Numbered from the stretch's first letter, positions 47,041 to 59,035 are shown. The stretch is 64,000 nucleotides of DNA from Pezizomycotina sp. ARF18 (GCA_002224055.1 AZLU01000119.1:60823-124822), one strand, 5' to 3'. The notes: generated by a model from the letters alone, not told the origin. Made by a program: numbers and translations.

Positions 47041-50000
47041 CGGATAGCAAAGCAGGTTCAAGTCTCATCACCCCGATAGAGATGCGTATGCCTCGCAGGA
47101 AACACTCGATCAGAAACATCAATACTTCAAGGATACATCAATCACCGCAGCAACATAATTATTGATTGACCTTTGTGCAATTATTCCATCCCTCCATCCT
47201 TCCGATATGAATGGGTAGCAAGTCTCAGCGGGATGGCAAGAACCTGAAAAGCCATAGATATAAAATGCAAATGGCTCTAAGTTGCGTAAGCGGCCGTGGT
47301 CTCACGCACTCCCAAATTCCTCCTAAATAACTCTGAAAGTTAAAAAAAAAAACGATGTTGGAAAAGAAGGGCGATAGAAAAGAGCGAAATGACATTCAAG
47401 GCTATAAATTGAGTGCGGTACGAAAAAGTAGGAGTCAGAAAATCGGAACCTTCCGGCGACGACAAGAGGAAGCGATATCCCTTAAGTCACCACGACGAGA
47501 ATGAAGATTCTGAGGTGTTTAAGTTTCTGCTAATTGAACCGCACTGCGCTAGGGGCCGTGAACCCCCCATACGTTAAAAAGGCGTCGATGGAAGTGTAGG
47601 AGACTCCAGAATCGTCCGTGCGGCGGGATGCAGAGGTAGAACCAGTGGCATGCCAGTCACCAAATTCCCGCACATCTATACCAAAAAGCTACACAGGATA
47701 TTAATCTTGCAGAGATTAAAAAACGAAAACAAAAGCCACACGTAACATAATACCTACAATCATTTTATCTGTCAGTCTCTTTTTCCTTTCTTATATATGG
47801 AGGGACAAAACAGTCAGGCTTATAAGAGAAACCAAATCGCTGCGCAAGATCGATAGAAAGAATTGTAGGCCGCGAAAACAGCTAAACTACCTCATAAAGG
47901 GGCAAAAAACTTTTGCGAGAACCAAACCTCCTCATGCTCATCCACAATAATACGTAAATCTCCCAGGAGGTTATCTTTTGGCCAAGAACCCGAAATTTAT
48001 ACATTTAGACGAGAAAGGTTACTAAAGACAAAGAGGCCCTAAAAAATAAAAATGGAAAGAAGAAAAAACGAAAGATAGAAGCGCCGCATGCTAAGTTTTG
48101 CACTCTTTTTATTAAATCGACAGCCGAGACAATTCTCACAATATGTTTCATGCCGGCGAGAAACAATAATAAGTAAAAGTCAGCCAAAAAAAGACCGGCG
48201 GGGAAGAATGCAATACAATCCATGTACTCCCTATAATAAATAATTGTATCGTTAAAAGTAATGCCAGAGTACCTTCCCAGCTTGGCGTATTCTTTCGCGG
48301 GCTGCGCTCAAAATCTCCATGGCGGCTGCAGCAGGCATGATAGCAAGGACACATCGCGCTCGACGAGACAAGCAAGATAACTTCAGTCAGGGAAAACCCT
48401 ACCCGATACTGGAACATGTAGCTAGAACCTTACTCTAAAGAACGCATCCGCTCTGCCGTATAGAGCTACACATGTAGCTTTTATGGCTGGTATCAGGGAG
48501 ACTTATAAAAGCACCTGTAGTCTTAGCAGCAACCGGCTAATGCCGGAAGTGCGTAGCAAAGAACTCTTCACGCTTCAGCCAACAATGTCAGTTAAATCGC
48601 AGTAGCTAGTAGGAGTCAATCCTCAAAGACTCGAACTGAATCAGAGGGAAGTAAAAAGGAATTCGCACGCGCTCTGGATTAAAAGTCGTCAACGCTGCCA
48701 AATCGCCAGATGGAGGTTACTTTTACCACTGAACCGTGAATGGCCGATAAGAGCGGCTTTAAATCCTAAATTACCATCTTGCCTGATTGACAGATTAGTA
48801 TTAAGTCTCACACTTCATGCATTGGTAGTAACGTGAGATAATTCCAGTGAACAGCAGAACAACCATCGCCGGTGAAGTAGGAGCGTAGTCATATACTTCT
48901 GCCCTACTCCCGAACACTGTATAAGTGTTTTTCCGCGAGCTTCACTACATCGAAGCTGCACACGTAAGTTATACCACAGGTTCCTGAAGACTTTCGATAA
49001 TAGCCTCTTGTAGAATGTAGACATCAGTCATGCGAGAAGTATAGCAAAGAAACCCTTCACGATTTCAGGCAGCGGCGGCGTACGGAACATAGCTCCAGTG
49101 ACCGAGCGGCAGGCAAAATCGCAAGATAAGTTGCCGAACGCATATTCTACAAGGCGTATTGAAGCAACTGAACGAATCTCGTATAAAAATCGCCAGTCTA
49201 TATTCGAAAACAAGTAATAGAAGTAAAGTTATCAGGTCGAACATCGCCGGACGATGACAGCACTAATCTTAGGCGTGGATACGAGCTGGTCGATAGCAAA
49301 GACCTCTTCACGATTCAGGCTGTGGGGCTAGATAGAACACAGTAAATAGCTGGAATAAACGCCGACAGTGGAATGTGAACAGGATCACATCCCAGAACCT
49401 CCCAGCTTTAGATAATTTTCTTTCGTAGGCTACTCACTCACATAAAGTCAAGCCAGTAATTTCACTCACGAGCACCAGCAGGAGTTAACAACGTCACCTA
49501 TAATCTACTCTATGAGGCAGCAGTGACGATGGCGAAGAACTATCCAAGCATCCAAATTCTCATAAAAGCATCATCCAGAACCCAAAAGCCGATTCTCGCA
49601 CATCTACGCTTCAGCCAGGAGCAGCAAGTGGATAGATGCACGGTAAACAGCAGGAAGGAGCCGAGAAGGTAATGCGTGATATTAGGTAGTGATTTTCCGT
49701 ACCTACCTCCACACAAATTATAGAGATCTTTTTGCAACCTCAACCGAATGCAGCAACACGGGTAACCTTACCTTTGGGGCGATAGTTGTTATCGGTAGTA
49801 GTAAATTAATATTAGGAAAGACGCGTAAATTACGCTTGGTAATACAGCAAAGAACTCTCCGTGATCCAAGTACGCATCTAAGATAATTCCAGTAAGCATA
49901 GGGAACACTACAATGGCAAAATGTTACTGTATAGAGAAAGTATTTCTTCCCGTAACTCTCTCGTAATTGCAAATCTTCATCATGTTGGATCGATAGATAG

Positions 50001-53000
50001 GCCGACACAGATAAGTCCCTTACGGCCGACAGAGGTACTGATACCAGCACGTCCAGAATCTAAGCGTGAATCTCACCACGTTTGAAAGCCCGAGTATTTC
50101 CTACTAGCACTCCAGGCGTTAAGCAGCAGGTAAGATAGATGCAAACCAAAAGAGTAGAACAATACCCCACCGAATCAACCTGAACCAGCACATCACGCAA
50201 CCATTCCAAATAGTGTGAACGTTCTCAATTGGATATAGAAATTACAAGAGTAATTTCACCCAAGGGGCACCGCCAATGATCGATTAACAGCATGGTCTCG
50301 TCCGCATCCCGTAGGTTCGATAGCAAAGAACTCTTTACGCGTCTAAGTAAGCACCCAAGATATATCACAGTAATCGGGCTGGAACAATACCCACAGAATA
50401 GGACCCTTACCATATTTCGGTCGCTCTCTGGGTGCAGCATAAAGCCTTCTGCCGTATCGTCGGAGGCACATAAGCATCTTTACGCACGATTGGCAGGAAA
50501 AGCTGAAGAGACCATCAGAACACAATTCATTCATCGCACAAATATGATAGTAACGAAACATTTTCACTTCTGCCAGGGCTTATAAGATAATTCCAGTAAG
50601 CTGTAAGCACAAAATGCCACCGAGTGATCAGACAAACCATATGTCACACCTCTCCACACTTTCGAAAAAAAAAGCTTTCTTTTTTAAACTAGCCTGTATT
50701 ACCACAGCTAGTGTGTGCGGATCCTTTTTACCCGAGGTATCAGTCAACGGCCCCATAACAACGGTCTCTGACTCCAAATCACAACCATGGGGCCGAGTGA
50801 TAGCAAGACAGTCTTCGCGTTTTAGAGGAGAAAGCGAGATAATTGAAGTAAACAGTAGGAACAAACGCCCACCGCATGAACCAGACGGACCTTCACTACA
50901 TCCTTTAACGATAATACAAAGATCTCCGGTGAGTTTACTGCGTATAGCTACACTGATAGTTCCACCCACCGCCGTCAACCAGAGATCGAAAATATGGCCT
51001 ATAATCTTAACTTAAGGTCCTCCCACGATAGCAAAGAACCCCCCCCCCCCCCACGCTTTAACGCGCAGCATAAGATAGTTCCATTAAAAAGAGCGGGAAC
51101 ACATTACCGCCGGGCGAAGAGTACCCCGATGATATTAAGTCATCCGAACTCAGTATAAGATAGCTTCGGCCGCATACCGGTATCCCAGGATAACTTTACC
51201 TACAGAGTCTGTAGGAGACCAACAACAGCATAATCCTTACTAGCAGCAGCGACGTGGCCCCATAGCAAGGAAACTCCTGCCACGCTTCAGCCAGCCATAG
51301 CCATGTCATAATTCTAGTGAACAAATGAACAGCATTCCACGGATATAAATATTTTCGGTGCCTCATTAAACATCCCATAAATGAGCTCGGCAAGCATTGG
51401 TAAATAAGGCTTACTGGAGTTGAAAATTTATGAAAAATACGGGTCCAACTCCATAGCAGCGCCCTTAGAGAACCCAAGATCGAAATGAAGCAATCGGTAG
51501 ATAGCAAGGAACGCATTCATCTAGACTCTGTCGGCGTTAAGATAGTAGACAGCACCAGGAAAGAACCAAACACACGAAGTCAATATTATACCGAACGATA
51601 TTTCGGTGCTTCTGCCAACTTCGAAACTACTTACCTTCCGGAGAAAGTGCACCGCACGCGAAACATCAGAACTTTTAGACTTACGGAAAGAAAGCGAAGA
51701 AAGCAATGATAACAAACGTCCTTCGAAAATTAAAACATTGCCCCCAGCACGTTTGATAGCAAAAAACCTCCACGCTTCAAGGAACGATATGCAAACGAAT
51801 CATAATTCCAGAAAAACAGCGAGAACTAATCCGGAGAACTAAACAATACTGAGCAAAAAACATTCCCGGCACCGACGATCTCGCATAAACCGTACTCGCC
51901 GAAGCACGACAAGCACTTTTCCACTACGACTAGTACAGAATATAGCAGCAACACCGCACCCTGTAATCTCCAGCAAACAAGTAGTTAAGTTAACAAAAAT
52001 ACAGCCGGATAGCAAGAAGCCCCTTTATGCTTTCGGTGCTAATATAAGAGAGATCACCTTTACAAACGGAAGATACCGAACGGTATTTACAGTAAGTCGC
52101 AGACCGGGCGAACCCTCTCCCGTATAAGACTTCGTGAGTAAACTTTCCATCCAAAGACTGAGTTCGGTCGATACTAGCGTCTCTGGGGAGAGCTAAGGCA
52201 CAATGACGCGAACGGATTAATGCAAGAAAAACCCGCCTCAATCAAAACAATAGCATAAGACAGTTACGCAGGACGAGCTTGAATAAGACAGAGATGGACG
52301 ATATTAAAAAAAAAAAAATTTTTTTTTTCAGTGTATCCGCGAACCCCGATAGAATATCTCCAAAGAGTGTCCATGCAGTGACATAAAACACCCTTTACCA
52401 CTCACTGGAGAAACGCCAATAGCGGTGCTGTGTAGTATTAAAACCCGCAACCAAAATAAAAGCATAGCAGAGAAAACTACCTGCACACCATGCAACTATT
52501 TTCGATGATCTTAGCATCTTTGCGGAAATTGCGCGGCGTAGCAATACACACTCTTTTACCACGGTCATCAAGGAAACGCCGATAGTGCATTTGTATAATC
52601 TAACTCACGACCGCGCCGATGGACCATAGCAAAGAACGCCATCGCACCACGCGACTTTGCAAGATAATTTCAGTCAAAACAGCTGGAAACCATCTGCATG
52701 ATATTGAACAATATATCCACCACCTCTACAAGCTCCCCATATAATCGCCAAATCGAAGACTCGTACCACACATACAAATACATAACCATCTCGACCCACA
52801 GGTTTGCTTCGGCAAATCGATAAACAGCACCTCCAACCTTAGGAACGACGACCTCGGCACGATAGCAAAGATCCTTCACGATCCTACCAGGCAAAGAATA
52901 AATTTTCTAGTAATCAACGGGAAAAAAAGCAGTGCTTGGGGCTGTCCTATACTGAACAACACTTCCCAGTCCTTCAACTGCTTCAGCATAAACCCCTTTC

Positions 53001-53380
53001 CGCTATGACGCGTTGCTGGCAGTACACGGAGCAACTTTTCACCACGAGGAGCACTTAAACCATCCATAAAAAAAAAAAAAAAAAAAAACTACTTTATGTC
53101 AAAGCGAACGGCCCTCTGAAGGAACTATAGCAAGAGCCTTTCACGAAACCTCGATAGTACACATCACCAGCGAAAATATCACACGGATCCATAAGATCTC
53201 GAACAATATTTTCTCAGTATGCCAACGATCTCAGTATAAAAAAATCCTCTAACGAGCCGCGGGAGATGTATAAGATTCTTTTACCAATCCCACCCAAACA
53301 ACATAACAGGCGTCCCTTGAAATCCTCATCGCATGTCGGCGGGTGTCATAGCAAGAACATTCCCCCCCCTAGTGAATTCT
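47041..53380 (+). repeat. Strongly diverged tandem array, period about 240 bases
   Basis: A core beginning GATAGCAAAGAACTCTTCAC and, about 20-25 bases later, a second block TAAGATAATTCCAGTAA recur in register. Recognisable heads lie at 48339, 48553, 49039, 49292, 49528, 49843, 50319, 50546, 50799, 51027, 51261, 51500, 51755, 52008, 52625, 52861, 53126 and 53347. Successive distances are mostly 214-265 bases; 476 and 486 fit two units with an unreadable copy between. The second block is clearest at about 48833, 49882, 50584, 50840, 51071, 51308, 51800 and 52660. The rest of each unit is poorly conserved. Weak heads at 47043 and 47371 suggest the array starts near 47 kb. No protein frame runs through it. 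The clear part is 48.3-53.4 kb. Confidence 0.75.
52306..52328. repeat. A13/T10 symmetric homopolymer pair
   Basis: A run of 13 A followed directly by 10 T can form a perfect hairpin. It sits inside the 240-base array at the place where the array's regular spacing is lost (52008 to 52625). Confidence 0.8.
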
Positions 53381-54219
53381 GTGCAGAACCGATAACAGCG
53401 TCTTCAACAATCGAGTCGACAAAAGGCTACAAGAAGAAGTCATAAAAAAGCGGCCTCAGACGACCTGCGATAGCAGCGCGCTCAGTAAAGCAAGTAAAAT
53501 ACCGAATTTCAGGAACACATCTGATAAGAAATGCTTGATATTTAGTAAACCTCGTACAAAGAATCCTTTGACGCACACTTATAAAAAAAAAGAGAGAAAA
53601 AATGTTACGGAAAGGAAAGGAAATAGAGGATATTTATCGAAAAAGATTAGAAGAGATGGAAATTTGTATTTATAAAAGAACCATCCAGTAAAAAGAAAAT
53701 ATAATGCTTTGATTACGAATTCCGCTCGCCTTGTGGTTTCTTGTTTCTTCGTTGTTTTTTTTTTTTTTTTTTTCCGCCTTTGCTAATGTAACTATCTTTT
53801 TGTCAAAGGGGAAAAAGAAATGCTGTAATATTAGAGGTGTAACATGAAAAAGTAGAAAAAGTAGAAAAAAAAATAAAAACCGTGATCCCAAATAGCTAAT
53901 AGTAGAAAAAAAAAAAAAAAAAAAACACGAATATAATATCCCTAAGAAACCCATTTTAGAAGAGAAAAAAAAAAAGAAAAAAGTAAAAACTCCATGATTT
54001 CAGGTGACCCTATTCGTAGATAAAAACCACCCAAGTAGCATCGAGTTTATAAAAAACCAAACCCTAGAGCATAGAGTCAGGATCACCGACATTGCCGCGC
54101 CTGGCGCCGAACCGTACCCGTGAACGACAGACTGGCGGAAGGGATCCTGGCGGCCCGCAGCTGCTCGCGACCCTATCTGTACTGCAAGCTGGGGCGGCCA
54201 CCGTGGTCGAACTCGGGGT
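53381..54219. other. A-rich intergenic region downstream of CDK1
   Basis: This stretch lies between the array and the CDK1 stop. It has many A runs on the plus strand (53581-53605, 53850-53880, 53906-53925, 53964-53985) and a T run at 53756-53774. It probably contains the CDK1 3' untranslated region. No gene is seen. Confidence 0.6.
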
Positions 54220-55419
54220 CTAGAAGTACTCGTGGTGGGCGGCCTGCTTGGCGGAGATGCGGGAGGCCGGGTCGTAGACCAACATAGCCTGCCAAAAAGG
54301 TCCATTAGTTTTCGATCTTGTTTTTTTTTAACACCTTTAGAAGAGAAGGATTGAAAGAGGGGTTTTTTTGTACCTCGAGCAGCTCAAGTCCAGCAGGATC
54401 GAGCCCGGGAACCTGCTCCTCCAGGTCGTGCCTGCCCCACTGCGGGAACGAGCTCTTGAAATCGGGGGGAGGAAACGCCCGGCCATGTGTTCTCGTCGGG
54501 GGTTCCGAGGATACTGTTTCAAAGAACAAAGACGTTAGCGCCAAGAAACTTGCAAATAAACAAGAAAACAAAGACAAAAAAGCGCGTAGTCACGTGAACA
54601 GAGGTTCGAAGGGAGCTCACCGGAAAATCTTGAAAATCTCGTCGATTTCAGAGTCGCCGGGGAACAAGGGCTTCCTGGTGACCATTTCGGCGAAGATGCA
54701 TCCGACGGACCACATGTCGACTCCAGTGGAGTACTGCCTGCTGCCAAGGAGGATTTCGGGGGAGCGGTACCACAACGTGACAACCTAGAAGAGAAAGCTT
54801 GTTAGCAAGTAGAACAAGATCGCGAAGGGTTTAAGGGCTTCACCTCGTGGGTATAAGTGCGCAACGGAACACCGAAAGCCCTAGCGAGCCCGAAATCCGC
54901 CAGCTTGAGGTTCCCTCCTTATCGATCAAAAGGTTCTGGGGTTTGAGGTCGCGGTGGAGGATCCTGTGCGAGTGGCAGTACCTGACGCCGTCGACCAGCT
55001 GGCTCATGAACCTCTTAACCATATCTTCACCGAGGGGCATGCCGGCTGGGACTGACTCCATGTACTTCTTCAGGTCCATGTCCAGGAACTCGAAGACGAG
55101 GTAGAGCTTGTGGCCGTCGGCGTGGACGATGTTGAACAGCTTGACGATGTTCGGGTCGGCCATCTCCTTGAGCAGGGAGATCTCGCGGATGGCGGTGCTG
55201 GGGACGCCTTCATCTTCGGCTTCCAGGCGGATCTTTTTGAGCGCAACTATGCGGTTCGAGTGGCGGAGGTCGAGGGCCTTGTAGACAACACCGTAAGTGC
55301 CTGCGAGGAGACGGAGGTTGGTGTGTTAGCTAGCTGTTGAGGGAGATTGATGTTTCTGACCAGGTACGTAACCTCCAACCTACCTTCACCGATCTTCTCG
55401 ATCTTCTTGTAGTTTCCAT
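54220..55419 (-). CDS. cdc2: Cyclin-dependent kinase 1 (Cdc2/Cdc28 type)
   Basis: Five exons: 55419-55384, 55300-54844, 54784-54621, 54513-54374 and 54288-54220, all with GT..AG introns of 59-107 bases. The product is about 288 residues. The Gly-rich loop is [11 protein letters not shown] with the inhibitory Thr/Tyr pair. The ATP Lys is in [10 protein letters not shown], and the cyclin-binding helix is an exact PSTAIRE ([16 protein letters not shown]). The catalytic loop is [12 protein letters not shown], then [10 protein letters not shown], the activation segment [16 protein letters not shown] and the distal [10 protein letters not shown]. The protein drives G1/S and G2/M entry with cyclins. 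Three one-base errors interrupt it: an A missing after the ATG (the Asn codon at 55413), an A missing in the Asn codon before LKLADFG (about 54914), and an extra C in a six-C run (about 54465). In an essential gene these should be sequence errors. Confidence 0.95.
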
Positions 55420-56466
55420 GCCTTCTCCAAAGCCTGAAGAAGACGACATTTTTAGTGATTTCCGTAGAGTCAAATAAGGGATAGGCTGGTGAAACAAAAG
55501 AAGGTTGAAACAAGGAAGAAATTTAGTGGATAAAAGGAACAAATAAAAAACAGAAGATATATGAAGAGGTAATTAATAAGCTTGTAAGATGTAATTCCCC
55601 CACACAAAGCTCCAATCCAGTTGACTTTTTAACCAAAGGATTGATTCGATTGAAGCTTGAAGGAAGGAGGGAGGAGGAGAAAAGATTTGAAGCTCAGTAA
55701 GAAATAGCTCAGGCACCAAGGCACGTAAAAGAAAAAAAAAAAAAAAAAGGACCAAGGAGAAATGCCGAGAGAAAATTGGAGAGAAAGAATATCACGAAAG
55801 ACGATTTTACTGTGCGACTCTCTGTCTGCTTTGTCTCGCGTGAAGGGGACGCAGGTGTATGGAAGTGCGCGGAATTACCTGAAGCCGTCGGTCCTCCCAC
55901 AGCGCGTTTTAACAGTCGAAAAAAAAGAAAAAAAAGAAAAAAAAAAAAAACGGAAAAGGAATGTCTTCCGCCGCTCAAAAATATGACGACAATACTGGTA
56001 GCAAAGGAATGACAAGGTATCTAGTTGCTCAGCGAAAGCAACGGTGGAATGATCGGGTCCGTTTTCGTCGCGTTCGGTCGTTGTCAAAGATCACGAATTT
56101 GAAAATGGCGATGCTTGTGCCCCAGGTGGTTGAAAAATGCCAGAAGAGAGAAAGAAGAAGAAAAAAAAAAGAGAAAAAGCAAGAGGGAAAATTTTGCCGT
56201 GTTGTCATGTCGGCGGCTGGAGCTTCCTTCTTTTTATTTATTTATTTATTCATTTATTTATTATTTTTTACGTGCTAGCTAACATTTTCGTTTCTTTTGT
56301 TTACGCGGTAGTTGAGGCTCTGCTCTCTGCTAGAGCAACCAGCTAAAAACCACCAAGAACAAAGCTACATCATGAAACATCTCTTCTCTTCGATCAAACC
56401 ATCCACAAACCAACCAACCAGTCGACCAAGAGCTCCACGGGAGCTTCTTTCAGCTGTGACCACACC
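55420..56466. other. Divergent intergenic region between CDK1 and the AlkB-like gene
   Basis: The stretch holds the promoters of both genes. A-rich stretches lie at about 55730-55748, 55919-55950 and 56155-56180, and ATTTATTT repeats at about 56235-56265. The plus-strand ORFs here are Lys/Arg-rich translations of A runs and are not called. Confidence 0.6.
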
Positions 56467-56789
56467 ATGGCATCAACTCACGAACCTCCGGACGCGCACG
56501 CGACAGCTCCACGGCGCGTCCGCCAGCTGCAGAAGTACTACCAGAAGCTACCGAAGGAGCTCGTCGGCGAAGACGAGTACGTCCTGGACCTGCGCGGTGG
56601 CTATCCTCCAGCTACGGGATGGCATGCCGACAAGCTAAAATTATCACCGTCATCGCCGCTACATGCGCAAACCCTCCAGGCAGCATGGAAGGAATTCATG
56701 ATCGCAGGCGAAGATTTAAAGTTACTGAAGAGCTCATGAGCTGCGGCGATAAGCTTGTCTACGAGCATGATTCCGTACCTGGTGTGCGT

Positions 56790-56824
<35 letters not shown>

Positions 56825-57716
56825 CGATATTCAACATATCTCAAGACCCGAGACCTTACAATTTTAGCTAACTTCAATATCTCCCACAGGTCTAAAAATA
56901 ATCCGCTCCCTCCTCCCACCGCTCTCCAACAAACCTCCTCTCCCGCCTCCTCCGCGACCTCTCTGCCCCTCCCACAAACAAATCTCCACCTACACTACTC
57001 CCTCCCACCCTAGCCCCTCAACATCCCTCTTCACCCTCCCCCCCACAACCCTCCTCCCCCCACACAATCCCACAATCCACAAACCCCTCCCACTGCACAC
57101 CGCCTCTCGAAAAAACTGCGCTGGCTAACACTCGGCGGTCAATACGACTGGACCCATAAAATCTACCCATCTACACCGCCAATACCCTTTCCACCCGATA
57201 TACAAAAGTTAATAGGAGCTGTTTTTGGGATTAAAGCCGAAGCAGCGATATTTAATGTTTTATAACGCTGGCGATACGTTGAGTTGTCATAGGGATGTCA
57301 GTGAGGAGAGTGATGCGGATCTGGTTAGTGTTAGCGTTGGGTGCGATGCGGTTTTTTGATTAGTGTTGCGGAGGAGGAAGAGGGGGAGAAGGGAGCAGAC
57401 GATGTTACTACTGCAGCTGAAACCGTTGAGAGGGATAGAGGGAAGGACGGCGGTAAAAAGCGAAAGAAGAAGAAATCCACCCCAGACCTACCACCCCACC
57501 CAGGACGCGATCCGCAAACGCTCGTAATACGGCTACGCTCGGGCGACGCGGTCGTAATGGGTGGAAATCGCGGTGGCGTGGCACGGCGTACCCAAAGTAC
57601 TCGACGAGGGTTGTCCGGAGGAAATACAAGCCTGGTCACCTAGCGGTAACGAGGAGTGGAAGGGCTGGATGGTCGGGAAGAGGGTGAATTTAAATGTGCG
57701 GCAGATGTACTCTTGA
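56467..57716 (+). CDS. AlkB-like 2-oxoglutarate/Fe(II) dioxygenase (ALKBH1 type)
   Basis: Exon 1 begins MASTHEPPDAHATAPRRVRQ and, after a slip near 56690, ends in YEHDSVPG. The intron is 56782-56889 and contains a run of 32 T. Exon 2 holds LLSRLLRDLSAPPTN, RWLTLGGQYDWTHKIYPSTP, then AAIFNV, AGDTLSCHRDVSEESDADLV with the Fe-binding H-x-D, and SVSVGCDAVF. Further on are VIRLRSGDAVVMGG, AWHGVPKVL with the distal His, and the 2-oxoglutarate-binding end EWKGWMVGKRVNLNVRQMYS, stop at 57716. This is the ALKBH1-like group, which removes methyl groups from DNA or tRNA. Between the two halves of the active site lies a Lys/Glu-rich insert of about 50 residues. Slips occur in T runs (about 57258 and 57356) and near 57565; the genes on both sides have similar errors, so the gene is probably functional. 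Confidence 0.88.
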
Positions 57717-57958
57717 AAAGAAATATAATATACGAATATATCATGAGTATTTTCGGAAAGAGAAAAAAAGGAATTTCGACTGGCAAAGGCAGTGTCGTCT
57801 AAGGTTATATCATCAATATCTTTTCCATTTTCTTTTTGTCTATCGTACAGGCTAAGGTTAATAAGGAAATAAATGGTTCAAGTAGAACTCCCTTTCCATA
57901 AAACAACATTCCAGAAAGAAAAACCTCCCGTCTGAAAAAAAAAAAAACACGTTTTACA

Positions 57959-58330
57959 TCAACACCAATCCCTCTCCGCTCCCCAACTCCACAACTCATA
58001 CCCCCCTTCGCCTCCTCCCTCCTTCTCCACCGCCTCCCTTAGCGTATATACCTTCCTCCTCAACAACCATGAAATCACCCCTCCACCCTTCTTAACCTCG
58101 TCGTGCGTCGCGATCCAGTATCTTGCTCCGCACGCTTTTACAGCCTGTAATCCGTTGTGCGCGCCGAGGTTTAATTGCGCCGTCAGCCGTATGCGGACGT
58201 CGTGTAATCCGTGCAGGAGCGCCAGCACTTTTACATTTCGTGGTAGGGAGGAGAGAGCGGTAGGGGAGACGCCGTGGGTGTATATATCACCGCCTCTAAC
58301 ATTCCTTCTCCTCCGTCTCCTGCTCCTACG

Positions 58331-58362
<32 letters not shown>

Positions 58363-59035
58363 ATTGTTACCGGGGAAGGTAATTATGACGGCGGAGTGGT
58401 AGTACAGCGAGTTCCCTCTGTTATTATACGGTTTATGCGTAGCCAGTCTGGTAACACGCCTTCACCGCCACTTTTGCGGTGGAGGAGGTGGTAAGCGGCG
58501 GTGTAGTAACAACTACCCCAAAGTGTTTCCACGACCGTACCGACTCCGCCGCTTTCTCCGTCGCTATAACCGGCGTCGACTTTGCCAGCTCTAATAGGGT
58601 GGATTTATGGCAGTGGTCTGTAAACTCGTGCGATATAACTACTACGTCTATAAACTCATTTCCTCCGTTTTCCCTTCTTCCTCCGGCTCCTCTTCTCCCC
58701 TCGTCCCTTCGAAAGAACAAAGGATGTGGTCTAACTCCCGTATGGTTTGCACGGGATTAGAAGGCGTGACGTGCCACTGCGTCGAGAACCAGGACGCGAC
58801 GTCGGACTGCGGACCGTTTAGCCACGGGTCGATGAGGATGTTGCAGTGTGTTCGTTTTTTGGCGGTGGATTGGTGGAGGGTAGGGCAGCTGGAGGAGCCA
58901 TGTTGTGTCTGCGTTTAAGTGGACTAGTAAAGGGCGGTTTGAAGAGGAGAGGGCGGAGCGCCAGGCGGCGTGGTCGGTTACGTTGAGCTTCTGCGGAGGC
59001 GGTAGATTTGGAGATGTGGTGGTTGCTTCTGACAT
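57959..59035 (-). CDS. MBL-fold (metallo-beta-lactamase superfamily) hydrolase-like protein
   Basis: The start at 59035 reads MSEATTTSPNLPPPQKLNVT and continues RPLLVHLNADTTWLLQLPYP. After a slip near 58880 comes the typical NILIDPWLNGPQSDVASWFS and TQWHVTP, then an acidic Glu/Gly insert. The metal-binding motif HEFTDHCH (H-x-x-x-D-H-x-H) lies near 58640. A CAA repeat (about 58331-58367 on the plus strand as GTT) lies in a variable loop. The C-terminal frame has VRIRLTAQLNLGAHNGLQAV and ARYWIATHDEVKKGGGVISW, with the last ligand His, ending at 57959. The family hydrolyses diverse esters, amides or phosphodiesters; the substrate is unknown. It converges on the AlkB-like gene with only about 240 bases between their ends. 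At least three slips are needed. Confidence 0.8.
58331..58367 (+). repeat. GTT/CAA trinucleotide microsatellite
   Basis: About eleven GTT units, interrupted once by ATT, lie within a variable loop of the MBL-fold gene (CAA on the coding strand). Confidence 0.85.

Noticed and set aside
47041-47085. tRNA-like T-arm (GGTTCAAGTC)
   Set aside because: No acceptor, D-arm or anticodon arm can be paired upstream, and the sequence fits the head of the 240-base repeat better.
47041-53380. CRISPR-like or coding-repeat reading of the array
   Set aside because: Units are about 240 bases with diverged cores, unlike short identical CRISPR repeats, and no frame stays open across units on either strand.
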